Below, piece after piece: positions 1-9,418 of a stretch of DNA of 64,000 nt (its first letter is position 1; each line of letters begins with the position of its first letter). A program made the translations under genes and the position numbers. Source of the DNA: Thermoplasmata archaeon (GTDB lineage Archaea > Thermoplasmatota > Thermoplasmata > Thermoplasmatales > GCA-001856825); contig JAJYUZ010000001.1 of the NCBI GenBank assembly GCA_021792255.1, positions 62,001 through 126,000 of the forward strand, given 5' to 3'. The notes beneath the pieces were generated by a model that saw only the letters and a program-made list of their open reading frames with translations, was not told the origin of the DNA and did not search any database.

Positions 1-1224
1 ATAAAGTCCTTCGAAAGAGCGGCAATAGTGGCCAAACTGTCAAAGTTCGATGGCTTAGAGGTACACGGCGCACACGGGTACCTGATCCATCAATTTCTCT
101 CTCCCACCCTTAATAAAAGAGAAGACAGATATGGTGGAACTTTCGAGAAGAGATTGACGGTTCCTCAAGCGATCGTAGACGCAGTATTAGCTGTCACCGA
201 TTTTCCCGTTGGGATAAGACTCAGTCTGTACGAGGACGACCCCAACGGCTGGAATGAGGATTATGGATTAAGAATAATTGAGTCCCTGAGAAATCTAGAC
301 TATGTACATTTCTCAGCTGGCAATTTTCATCCTCCCGGTTCTTCGGCACCTTTTTATTTCCCCGAAACGCACATCCTTCCTCGTTTGAAGAGAAGACCGA
401 AGATGACCACAATCCTAGTAGGTTCAGTAGTGAATCTTGCCGGGGTAGAGAGAGTTTTGAAATCCGTCGATTTTGTCTCGGTAGGAAGAGGAATGCTTGC
501 TGATCCCTATTTTGCTTATAAGTTGCAAAACAAGCCAGAGTTGCTAAGGCCTTGCATAAGATGCAACCAGGCATGCCGGGAACTGTCCTACGGAGAGGTT
601 AGGTGCACCGTCAATGCAAGCGTAGGCCGAGAACAAAATGAAGAAAAAAAATTGAAAGGAGAAATCGAAATTATTGGGGCAGGGATCCAGGGTCTGGAAG
701 CTTCCCTTTATGCGGCCAAACTGGGTCTAAAAGTGACTATCTACGAAAAGGAAGACAAGATAGGAGGGCAGTTCAACAAGATTTACGATACCTACAAAAA
801 AAGTGCATTTTCCCCTCTTTTGCGCTATTACGAGAAAGCTCTAACATTCTTCAATGTCTCGATAAACACCGATTCGAAGTACAAAGGCAAAGGAATATAC
901 TGTCTTCCACCAGTTATTTATCAAGAGCCACCAGAGAGCGGTGAGCAATTTGAAAGCAACATCTACGCGAATCAGGATTGGTTCCTAAGAATTGCGGAGG
1001 AAAAAAAGATAAAGGTCGGAAAAGACAGCCTGAATAATCTGGACAGGGGGAGGAGAATGGGTTATGTCGCTGCAGCAGAAGCGAAAGGGATAGAATTTGT
1101 CGATAGCGGCGAGTACGACTTTAGGCTAATGGTCAACGATCAGTATGACACACTCAGTGCCATCAATTTAGGAATAGGCAAAGTGAAGCAATTCGTCATT
1201 GAGAGAGAAAATGAATTCATTTGA
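1..1224 (+). CDS. NADH:flavin oxidoreductase / Old Yellow Enzyme family protein (2,4-dienoyl-CoA reductase-like), 5' truncated by window edge
   Basis: Frame is open from base 1 (IKSFERAAIVAKLSKFDGLEVHGAHGYLIHQFLSPTLNKREDRYGG); Fe-S cysteines CIRCNQAC...C and dinucleotide-binding EIIGAGIQGLEAS. Confidence 0.88.
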   Translation: MKSFERAAIVAKLSKFDGLEVHGAHGYLIHQFLSPTLNKREDRYGGTFEKRLTVPQAIVDAVLAVTDFPVGIRLSLYEDDPNGWNEDYGLRIIESLRNLDYVHFSAGNFHPPGSSAPFYFPETHILPRLKRRPKMTTILVGSVVNLAGVERVLKSVDFVSVGRGMLADPYFAYKLQNKPELLRPCIRCNQACRELSYGEVRCTVNASVGREQNEEKKLKGEIEIIGAGIQGLEASLYAAKLGLKVTIYEKEDKIGGQFNKIYDTYKKSAFSPLLRYYEKALTFFNVSINTDSKYKGKGIYCLPPVIYQEPPESGEQFESNIYANQDWFLRIAEEKKIKVGKDSLNNLDRGRRMGYVAAAEAKGIEFVDSGEYDFRLMVNDQYDTLSAINLGIGKVKQFVIERENEFI

Positions 1225-1299
1225 AGAGAGAGCACAGCACTCAGTTTAATGGGATGATCCTCTAGAAACATATATCGTTTAGATAGACATCAGAAAACT

Positions 1300-1476
1300 A
1301 TGAACCATCGAGTGTGCCCACAATGTGGCTCAGAACACATAGATTTCGAAACTGGTTATATTACAGGAAAATACAGATGTTTGGATTGCGGGTACGTCGG
1401 AAGCGTAATCTTCGAGTTCGATGACACGAATTACGATAGATTTCTGAAACAACTGAGGGGGGAAGAAGATAAGTGA
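1300..1476 (+). CDS. Small zinc-ribbon protein (58 aa, below ORF-track cutoff)
   Basis: ATG ORF MNHRVCPQCGSEHIDFETGYITGKYRCLDCGYVGSVIFEFDDTNYDRFLKQLRGEEDK; CPxC...CxxC zinc ribbon. Confidence 0.7.
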   Translation: MNHRVCPQCGSEHIDFETGYITGKYRCLDCGYVGSVIFEFDDTNYDRFLKQLRGEEDK

Positions 1477-1581
1477 TCTATTTTTTCACGCGAAAAGAAT
1501 CTCAAGGTTACTTCTGAGAGCCCAGAAATCACCTGAAAAGATATTACCGATCAAGCATTAAGAGGACGTTAGTGAGACGGC

Positions 1582-2286
1582 TTGGGCAGAACTGGACCAA
1601 CTGAGAGAGACAAATTGATTGCAATCGGGATAGGTACTGCATTCATGGTCATCGCGCTGATACCGCAGCTCATCACGCAAGAGATACCATCTATCATCGT
1701 GATCATAAAATATGGACTGGTGAAAGTGGTATCGATAATGTCCGGTTTTGAACTCTCAAATCCTATTATCTGGGCTCTTTTTGTGGGAGGAACTGCAGCG
1801 GTCTACCAGGAGACGATGAAATATTTTTCTGTCAACACTCAAGGTAGGTATCTTGCCATATGGATCGGCCTCGGATTCTCTCTGGTGGACATTGCAATAC
1901 TGTTGTTTGAGGGGGGAATCCTACCAATGATGATAATCGGGGTCTCCAAATTTGTTACGACTCTTACAACGACCACCGTAGTGTTAATTGCGCTAAACGC
2001 GATCTCTTCTTTACTCTTTCACCCGGGCACTGCCCTTATTTTGAAATACGGTAGAACGGTCAAGAAGGGCATATATTTTCTATTGTTCACCATACTTCTC
2101 CACGGAATCGAGGACGGAGGAGTAGTATATACCGATATTTACGTAATCACTCATCCCGGTCAGTATCTCTTTGCAATTGCAGTATTCTGGAGCGTCGCAA
2201 TTGTCGTCTCTCTCTTCGCCTTCGTAATGGCAATGAGTCTCAGAACAAAATTGTACTCGGAGAGAGTTGAAGAGAATCTAATATAA
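1582..2286 (+). CDS. Polytopic membrane protein, possibly YhfC-like intramembrane protein
   Basis: TTG-start ORF with many hydrophobic segments; QETMKYF and HGIEDGG motifs in membrane segments. Confidence 0.6.
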   Translation: MGRTGPTERDKLIAIGIGTAFMVIALIPQLITQEIPSIIVIIKYGLVKVVSIMSGFELSNPIIWALFVGGTAAVYQETMKYFSVNTQGRYLAIWIGLGFSLVDIAILLFEGGILPMMIIGVSKFVTTLTTTTVVLIALNAISSLLFHPGTALILKYGRTVKKGIYFLLFTILLHGIEDGGVVYTDIYVITHPGQYLFAIAVFWSVAIVVSLFAFVMAMSLRTKLYSERVEENLI

Positions 2287-2410
2287 ATCAGAGTCTCGAC
2301 TTCAACTTGATCTAGTTCTTTGTTTTGACATTAGATTCGAGGACACATTTTTATAATAATATTGTCTACTAAAGCTGCATACAGAATAGTGTGCAAAGGA
2401 GAGGACTAAA

Positions 2411-2899
2411 TTGCCGTTTGCTTCAAACAAAGAGGAACGAATTCACCAACTGGAAAGACAGCTTTCCGATCTGAGAATGACCAGTTCGTACGGGAGTAAC
2501 TGTGAGACGATAGCGCGAGTTCAGCTCCAATTGACTCAGCTTTATGCAGATACAGGTAACAAGATACTCTCTGACCAAATGCTAGATGAGGCACATAAGA
2601 CACTACAGGATCCACTCTGCGTCAAAACGAAGGCTACTGATCAGATGCAAAGGAACGTCGAATATTACAAGAGTCACCCGGGAATGTTAAACCTACAATC
2701 TATGCCGACGATATACAGATATCTCTCGCTGATTGTTCTACTTGTCGGATATATGGTCCTTTACGCTATGTACTATCTCTATCACGCGTTTTTCGTTTAC
2801 AACGATTTTTTGATAGGTATCCTGATAGTATTCATGGTGAGCATAGGCCTAAATTTTGCAGTAAGGAATATGTACATGAAGAAAGCTTCCAGAATGTAG
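2411..2899 (+). CDS. Small membrane protein: N-terminal coiled-coil-like region and two C-terminal TM segments
   Basis: ORF with TTG start; hydrophobic YLSLIVLLVGYMVLYAMYYLYHAFFVY and FLIGILIVFMVSIGLNFAV. Confidence 0.55.
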   Translation: MPFASNKEERIHQLERQLSDLRMTSSYGSNCETIARVQLQLTQLYADTGNKILSDQMLDEAHKTLQDPLCVKTKATDQMQRNVEYYKSHPGMLNLQSMPTIYRYLSLIVLLVGYMVLYAMYYLYHAFFVYNDFLIGILIVFMVSIGLNFAVRNMYMKKASRM

Positions 2900-2934
2900 A
2901 GTAGCACTTTCTTTTGCTGATCTATTTTCGTGCT

Positions 2935-3900
2935 TCAAGCATCCTTTGGGTGCCAGACTATTCCAGAACATGCTGACTCCCGAGATTTGAGATGGATATT
3001 GGTCGACAAGAGTGCGTCTTGAGGTCCAGCGATTAACCTGCAGTTGCCTATGAAATCCTTTATTTCGTCAAGATACATGTCGATCCTATCGTCGTATTCC
3101 TTCGTCAGTTCATCATTAATATACAGACTGGACGAAACCGTCGTTGAATAAAAATTCGTGACCGTTAAAACGCCTTCTTCTCCAAAAATTTTGAGATCGT
3201 TCGAATTGGAGGGAATGACTCTTGATGAAAGTGAGTTCGCGATGACTCCATTTTCAAATTCCATGGATACCTGCATCGTGTCGTCTAATACCGAGCATCT
3301 TGGAAGACTGAATGCACTCATCGATCTAACGTCCCTACCAAACAAATTTACAAAACTGTCAAAAATGTGGACTCCCAATCCAACGACAGAGCCTCCTCCC
3401 GATCTGTCCGGTTGTCCTCGCCATATGGAACTGTCGTACGGTGCACTATTTCTTGTCCATTTTCCGAATGCGATCTTTGGTTCACCAATTTGTTTCAGAG
3501 CAAGAATCTTCTTTACTTCCTCAACGGCCGGATGGAATCTAAGGTGAAATCCAACGCGAAAATTCAGATTCTCTTTCTCAGAAAAATTGACTAGCGTTTC
3601 TGTATCTTCAACCTTCAAAGTTACGGGCTTTTCCAGTAAGACCGATTTACCTGCTTCCAGACACATCTTGGCGTGATTGAAATGGAGAAAGTTTGGAGAA
3701 GATATGTAGACCGCTTCGAAGGATCCTTTCACAAAACTCTCCAGGTCTGGTAGGTATTCGGCGCCAATATCCTTCGAAACCCTTTCTCCCTTGGAACGAT
3801 CCGTTGAATAAATATGGGTGATTCTAGATCCAGACGCAATTATTGCAGGTATAACCTTCGTCATGGCGTGATTTCCTAGAGAAATGATCCCAAAATCCAC
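2935..3900 (-). CDS. Gfo/Idh/MocA family oxidoreductase
   Basis: N-terminal Rossmann MDFGIISLGNHAMTKVIPAI, LLEKPVTL motif, GVHIFDSFVNLFG. Confidence 0.87.
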   Translation of the reverse strand: MDFGIISLGNHAMTKVIPAIIASGSRITHIYSTDRSKGERVSKDIGAEYLPDLESFVKGSFEAVYISSPNFLHFNHAKMCLEAGKSVLLEKPVTLKVEDTETLVNFSEKENLNFRVGFHLRFHPAVEEVKKILALKQIGEPKIAFGKWTRNSAPYDSSIWRGQPDRSGGGSVVGLGVHIFDSFVNLFGRDVRSMSAFSLPRCSVLDDTMQVSMEFENGVIANSLSSRVIPSNSNDLKIFGEEGVLTVTNFYSTTVSSSLYINDELTKEYDDRIDMYLDEIKDFIGNCRLIAGPQDALLSTNIHLKSRESACSGIVWHPKDA

Positions 3901-3980
3901 AAATCACTTATAAATTATAAAATAAATCATTTCCTCAATGAAATCGAGAAAGGTTAGTCAAAATTGTGATGGAATCGCGA

Positions 3981-4054
3981 CGGGCCCAGTGGGAATCGAA
4001 CCCACGACCACCTGGTTAAAAGCCAGATGCTCTACCGAGCTGAGCTACGGGCCC
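3981..4054 (-). tRNA. tRNA-Lys (UUU)
   Basis: Reverse complement GGGCCCGTAGCTCAGCTCGGTAGAGCATCTGGCTTTTAACCAGGTGGTCGTGGGTTCGATTCCCACTGGGCCCG folds as a cloverleaf; anticodon loop CTTTTAA. Confidence 0.96.
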
Positions 4055-4091
4055 CAGGCGGTATGAATTAAAAAAATATAAATATTATTGG

Positions 4092-5042
4092 TCAGACTTC
4101 GACATTTATTCCGAGTTTTTCTGTGAGTTCCTTGTACCGATTCCTGATTGTGACCTCTGTGACTCCAGCTACTTCAGCTACTTCTCTTTGGGTCCTTCTC
4201 TCGTTCAAGGAAATGCTTGCAATATAGATTGCCGCAGCCGCTACTCCGGTAGGTCCCCTCCCAGAAGTCAGGTCCCTATTTTCTGCGAGCTTCAGGATCT
4301 CCATCGCTTTTTTCTTTGCCTCGTTAGATAGTCTCAGTCTATTGCAGAATCTGTTTATGTAGTCCTCTGGACGCGATGGGAAAATACCTAGCTGTAGAAT
4401 TCTGCTCATCATCCTGTAAGTTCTTCCTATCTCTTTCTTCTTGATTCTGGTTACAGACGCAATCTCTTCTAGCGTCCTCGGGACACCCATCTGTCTGCAG
4501 GCGCCATAGATTGACCCTGCCACGACACCTTCTATGGATCTTCCTCTTATCATGTTCTCTTTTACTGCCCTTCTGTAGATGACGGCTGCCGTCTCCCTGA
4601 CATCCTTTGGCAGGCTAAGATTTGATGCCATCCTTTCCAGCTCTTGAAGTGCCTGGGCAAGATTTCTTTCTGCAGCATTTGAAACTTTTATTCTTCTCTG
4701 CCACTTCCTCAGCCTGTAGAGCTGAGCTCTACTCTTGGTCGGAATACTCTTTCCGTAAGAATCCTTGTTCTTCCAGGAAATTTCGGTACTCAATCCCTTA
4801 TCGTGAATAGTATAAGTCATTGGCGCTCCGGTCCTTGCTCTCGCCTCGGACTGTTCGGAATCGAAAGCTCTCCAATCTGGTCCCTGATCTATGAAACTGT
4901 CATCTATGACAAGACCACAGTCTTGACAAACGAGTTCCCCTCGATCATAGTCCCTCACTAGGTGGGTAGAACCACACTCGGGACACTTGGTCACTTCTTC
5001 GAAAAGGTCTCTCTTATTCTTCTTCCTCTCTTCTTCAACCAT
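4092..5042 (-). CDS. tfb: Transcription initiation factor IIB (TFB)
   Basis: N-terminal zinc ribbon [28 protein letters not shown]; cyclin-like repeats [17 protein letters not shown] and [16 protein letters not shown]. Confidence 0.97.
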   Translation of the reverse strand: MVEEERKKNKRDLFEEVTKCPECGSTHLVRDYDRGELVCQDCGLVIDDSFIDQGPDWRAFDSEQSEARARTGAPMTYTIHDKGLSTEISWKNKDSYGKSIPTKSRAQLYRLRKWQRRIKVSNAAERNLAQALQELERMASNLSLPKDVRETAAVIYRRAVKENMIRGRSIEGVVAGSIYGACRQMGVPRTLEEIASVTRIKKKEIGRTYRMMSRILQLGIFPSRPEDYINRFCNRLRLSNEAKKKAMEILKLAENRDLTSGRGPTGVAAAAIYIASISLNERRTQREVAEVAGVTEVTIRNRYKELTEKLGINVEV

Positions 5043-5046
5043 TCTT

Positions 5047-5262
5047 TCACCTCACATATATTTCCTTTGCCATAACTCCCTTTGAATCTATTGCGGCATA
5101 CGGTGCTTTGACAGGGCCAAACAATCTCGCTATTTTTCCCAGCGGTTTACCCTCCTTTCCAAAGACTTTTGTTGATAACTGAACCTCCCTGTTCAACTTG
5201 GCTATCAGCTTTCCCTCCCTCACTCCTAAAACAGTACCTACTTTCTTGAGAGAATTAGGCAT
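5047..5262 (-). CDS. gar1: H/ACA snoRNP protein Gar1-like
   Basis: 71 aa with [26 protein letters not shown]; located directly upstream of tfb. Confidence 0.85.
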   Translation of the reverse strand: MPNSLKKVGTVLGVREGKLIAKLNREVQLSTKVFGKEGKPLGKIARLFGPVKAPYAAIDSKGVMAKEIYVR

Positions 5263-5292
5263 AGGCCACTAGTATACCTTTTTAGTATTTAA

Positions 5293-6924
5293 TCATTTCG
5301 CAAATTTTTCCTGTTCTATAAAACCCTTTCTGCGAACATTATTATATTTCGAAGCGGCCAGCACCAGACCTTCGTGCAGAATCGATGGTTTTTCCGGTCT
5401 GCTCTTAAATTCTGCGTGGAACTGTGAGCCCATGAAAAATGGATGGTCCTTCAATTCTAAAATTTCCATCCTCACTCCACTTTCGTCCGTTGCTGAGAAC
5501 AGCATACCACTTTTTTCAATTTCCTTAATAAACTTTGGATTCACTTCGTATCTGTGCCTGTGTCTTTCTAGAACTTCGTGCTGCCCATAAAGGTCAAAGG
5601 CTCTGGTCCCATCCTTGACAATGAGCTTTAGGTCCCCAAGTCTCATTGTCCCTCCCATCTCGCTCAATCCAACTTGCTCTGGCAGGAGATCTATGACAGG
5701 GAATTTGGTTCCTGGATTAAATTCGGTAGAGTTTGCTCCTTCCAGACCTAATACATTCCTTGCAAACTCGACAACCGACAACTGAAATCCCAGACAGATT
5801 CCTAGGAGCGGGACTCCATTCTCTCTAGCAAATTTAATTGCCTTAATCTTTCCTTCCGTACCTCTCGGTCCAAAGCCTCCAGGGATGAGAATGCCATCAA
5901 CTTCCCTGAGCATTTCCTCTTCCCGTTCTTCGCTATCGGAGTTAATCCATTTTATCTTGATTCCTATTCCTGTCTTTCCCGTCACGTGCATAAAAGTGTG
6001 CTCGTGCGAGATATATGAGTCCTTCAGATTGACGTACTTTCCGACCACTCCTATGGTGACGAATTGGGAGGGGTTCTTGATATTCTCGACAACGCCTTTC
6101 CAGAAGTCCATGTTCGATTCGTTGGTCTTCAGTCCGATCTTGTCTAGCATGTAATTTGGCAGGACGGTCTCGTTAAGCACCAAAGGCATCGAGAAAATAT
6201 CTCCAACATCCGGAATTCCAATGACAGCTTTCTCATCAACCTGTGTGAACAGGGCAATTTTTTCCCTGAGCTCTCTATCCAATTCTATTTCGCTTCTTGC
6301 GATAATCGCATCAGGTTGGATACCAATAGATCTTAGTTCCTTTACGCTGTGCTGTGTCGGTTTAGTCTTTGGTTCTCCGACGCTTCTTAGGGTGGGAACG
6401 TAAGTAACGTGAATGAAGAATATCTTTCCGTCCTCCTCAAGTCTCATTTGCCTGAGGGCTTCTAAGAAGGGCATAGACTCTATATCTCCAACCACCCCCC
6501 CTACCTCTATCAACACAATATCGGCACCGTCTTCTACGCCTATCGTCCTGATTCTCTTTTTGATCTCGTCGGTTATGTGTGGTATGATCTGCACGGTGCT
6601 TCCGAGGAAGTCACCTCTCCTCTCTTTTTCAATGACCCATTTGTATATCTTTCCAGTCGTGAGATTGTTTCCACTCTTGAGGTCCCTGCTTAGGAACCTC
6701 TCGTAGTTCCCCAGATCTAGATCAGTTTCAGTTCCATCGCTCAGTACGAATACTTCCCCGTGTTGATAAGGATTCATCGTCCCTGCATCGTAATTGATGT
6801 ATGGGTCGATCTTGACAATATCGACTTTGTAATTTCTTTCCTTTAGAATGTAGGCCAATGAAGAGGTGATTGTTCCTTTTCCAATACCAGAAATTACTCC
6901 TCCAGTAATCGCTACAAAACGCAT
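5293..6924 (-). CDS. pyrG: CTP synthase
   Basis: MRFVAITGGVISGIGKGTITSSLAYIL; KIDPYINYDAGTMNPYQHGEVFVL; glutaminase GICLGFQ; start re-assigned from 6981 to the ATG at 6924. Confidence 0.97.
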   Translation of the reverse strand: MRFVAITGGVISGIGKGTITSSLAYILKERNYKVDIVKIDPYINYDAGTMNPYQHGEVFVLSDGTETDLDLGNYERFLSRDLKSGNNLTTGKIYKWVIEKERRGDFLGSTVQIIPHITDEIKKRIRTIGVEDGADIVLIEVGGVVGDIESMPFLEALRQMRLEEDGKIFFIHVTYVPTLRSVGEPKTKPTQHSVKELRSIGIQPDAIIARSEIELDRELREKIALFTQVDEKAVIGIPDVGDIFSMPLVLNETVLPNYMLDKIGLKTNESNMDFWKGVVENIKNPSQFVTIGVVGKYVNLKDSYISHEHTFMHVTGKTGIGIKIKWINSDSEEREEEMLREVDGILIPGGFGPRGTEGKIKAIKFARENGVPLLGICLGFQLSVVEFARNVLGLEGANSTEFNPGTKFPVIDLLPEQVGLSEMGGTMRLGDLKLIVKDGTRAFDLYGQHEVLERHRHRYEVNPKFIKEIEKSGMLFSATDESGVRMEILELKDHPFFMGSQFHAEFKSRPEKPSILHEGLVLAASKYNNVRRKGFIEQEKFAK

Positions 6925-7060
6925 ATCTCTTATTTCCAAGCTGATATTAATCTTTTGTGAAAGGTCACAGAAGAGGCCCAAACAATTTCTTCTGGAAGGT
7001 TAATAGCAGTGGGAATCAAATTCCAAAAAAGTATATTTGAAATGATATCATGATAAATCA

Positions 7061-9379
7061 ATGGAAGACGAGATTAGGGTAATCACCTCCTCATATTTCA
7101 GCGAAAATGGATCACCTATAATAGAAATCTTTGGAAGGAATAGGAACGGCGAGTCCGTTGTTCTCCTCTATAAAAAATTCTTGCCCTATTTCTTTGTCAT
7201 CGAACCAACGGAGGATGAAACGAGGCGACTGAAAGTAGTAGAGGAAATGGTCAGTGTAGAAGAGAAAGAGCTTTGGTTCAAAGGGAAAATAAGGAGAGCA
7301 GTCAAGTTTACTTGTAAATCCCCATGGAGAGTCCCGGAGTTCAGAAAGTATGTTTCAGACTCCAATAGGGTACTGGCCGCTGATATCCCCTTTCACTTCA
7401 GGTTTTTTTACGATTTCGACCTCGGCAGTTGTGTCCGATTCAAGGGGGAAGAAATAAAGAATGACAAGTTCACGGTTGACCACGTTGTCATAGCCGAAAG
7501 TGTTGAGAGAACAACAGACTTCTTGCCACCTCTGAAGGTACTCAGCTTTGATATTGAAAATAGCATAAAGACCCAGCATTTATTCGTCATCGGATACACT
7601 ATCAGTTTCAGGGGGAATTACACTGACGGTTCAATATATGGCGAACCGATAGATATTCTGGACAGATTCATCCAGCTTGTGAGAAAGGAAGATCCTGACA
7701 TTATCACTGGCTATAACATAGATGGTTATGATCTCCCTTTTTTGAAGAATTTAGCAGACAAAGAAAAAATTGTCATGAACCTGGCAAGAGACATGAGTCC
7801 ACCTCAGAGGATACAGGATCAGTTCTGGAGGATTCACGGCAGAGTCGTAGCTGACGCTTGGTGGAATGTGAAGAGGGAAATTCATCCCAAGCAGGAAACT
7901 CTTGCCTACGTCTCGCAGGAACTTCTGGGAGAGGCAAAGGGAGATGTGGACAGGCTGAACATAGACCAGGAATGGCAGAAAGATCGCGAAAGAGTAATAA
8001 AATATTGCATCAAAGATTCGTACCTTGCACTGAAAATTCTTGAAAAGATAGATGTTATCGAAAAATACGAAAACATGAGCACCGTTTCCATGATCCCTCT
8101 AGATGACGTCTGGAACTCCGGGAACTCTACACTAATCGATTCTCTGGTAATCAGGGAGGCGGACAGAAGAAGTATCGCAGTCCCGATGAACAATTTTGTC
8201 ACACAGAACTCAGAGAGAATAGAGGGAGGCTATGTTCACTCGATTGAGGCCGGTCTCTATGATATGGTAGCTGTGATGGACTTCAAGAGCATGTACCCGA
8301 GTCTCATGATAAAGTACAACATATGCTTCACGACGATGTCACCGGAAGGCGAAATAGTTTCTCCTAACGGTACTAGATTTCTCTCCAGACAAGTCAGGAG
8401 GGGGCTGATACCAGAACTGTTGGAAATGCTGATGAAAACCAGAGACAGTTACAAGGATATGATGAAGAGAGAAGTAGATGCTGATAAGAAAAGGTACCTA
8501 GATAGCATGCAGAGTCAGGTCAAGATACTGATGAACTCTTTCTATGGCGTATTTGCATCCAGTTTCTACAGGTTCACTGATCAGAGCATTGGATCGAGTA
8601 TCACCGCTTTTGCCAGGGATGCAATCAAGGGGATCATCAACGATTTTACCTCTAGTGGTATACAGGTCGTCTATGGAGATACTGATTCAGTATTCATAAA
8701 GACGGGTAAGGCGACGGTAGACGAAGCCCTGCAGTTGTCAAACAAGCTGAAAGAGGAGACATCAAACAAGCTGGGTATCGTTATTGAAGTCGAACGGGTC
8801 CTGGATCCACTGTTTTCGCACGGGGCAAAAAAGAGATACGCAGGGAAGGTAGTCTTCCCGAAACAGGATGCAGGAAACATAGTCGTAAGGGGGTACGAGA
8901 TAAGGAGAACAGATTCATTCGATTTGCAGTCTGACGCGCTGATGGAAATATTCCACCACATACTCGATCGAGACGTCAATGGGGCACTCAGGAGAGCCAA
9001 GGAGATAATATCCGATGTGAAAGAGGGGAGAGTGGAAAACGACAAACTCGTCATTTCACGTTCGGTTAAGGAGTTCGAATTCTACAAAGAAATGGACTCG
9101 CTTGCTAACGTTCAGGCGGCTCAGAAAATGATAAAGATGGGGAGAGAGTTCGTTCCCGGAATGAAGGTTTCGTGGATAGTGGTCGACAGCAAGAAGAGGC
9201 CACAAATTGTTGAACCGTATATTCCAAACGTGACGTTCCAATTCAAGCCGGATTACGATTATTATGCGGACCGAGTTGCCCAGACTCTTTCAAGGATAAC
9301 CGAAGTATTCAATGTAGATGAGTCTTCCCTGAGGACTGCTGACGTAAGAAGGAAAAGCACCTTGGAGGACTTCTTTTGA
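7061..9379 (+). CDS. polB: Family B DNA polymerase
   Basis: Exo motifs LSFDIEN, YNIDGYDLPF, YCIKDSYLAL; polymerase motifs DFKSMYPSLM, KILMNSFYGVF, YGDTDSVF. Confidence 0.97.
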   Translation: MEDEIRVITSSYFSENGSPIIEIFGRNRNGESVVLLYKKFLPYFFVIEPTEDETRRLKVVEEMVSVEEKELWFKGKIRRAVKFTCKSPWRVPEFRKYVSDSNRVLAADIPFHFRFFYDFDLGSCVRFKGEEIKNDKFTVDHVVIAESVERTTDFLPPLKVLSFDIENSIKTQHLFVIGYTISFRGNYTDGSIYGEPIDILDRFIQLVRKEDPDIITGYNIDGYDLPFLKNLADKEKIVMNLARDMSPPQRIQDQFWRIHGRVVADAWWNVKREIHPKQETLAYVSQELLGEAKGDVDRLNIDQEWQKDRERVIKYCIKDSYLALKILEKIDVIEKYENMSTVSMIPLDDVWNSGNSTLIDSLVIREADRRSIAVPMNNFVTQNSERIEGGYVHSIEAGLYDMVAVMDFKSMYPSLMIKYNICFTTMSPEGEIVSPNGTRFLSRQVRRGLIPELLEMLMKTRDSYKDMMKREVDADKKRYLDSMQSQVKILMNSFYGVFASSFYRFTDQSIGSSITAFARDAIKGIINDFTSSGIQVVYGDTDSVFIKTGKATVDEALQLSNKLKEETSNKLGIVIEVERVLDPLFSHGAKKRYAGKVVFPKQDAGNIVVRGYEIRRTDSFDLQSDALMEIFHHILDRDVNGALRRAKEIISDVKEGRVENDKLVISRSVKEFEFYKEMDSLANVQAAQKMIKMGREFVPGMKVSWIVVDSKKRPQIVEPYIPNVTFQFKPDYDYYADRVAQTLSRITEVFNVDESSLRTADVRRKSTLEDFF

Positions 9380-9418
9380 AGGGCAAAATATTATTTATTC
9401 TTAGTGTAAATAAACAAT

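Noticed and set aside
3158-3594. Plus-strand ORFs inside the Gfo/Idh gene
   Set aside because: Fully antisense to a well-supported CDS with low-complexity translations; same reasoning applies to most ORF-track entries under about 150 aa opposite large genes (e.g. 221..574, 5885..6706, 7906..8202, 11213..11920, 32395..32910).
7858-8043. Alternative-frame ORF inside polB
   Set aside because: Overlaps the polymerase coding frame; no supporting evidence.
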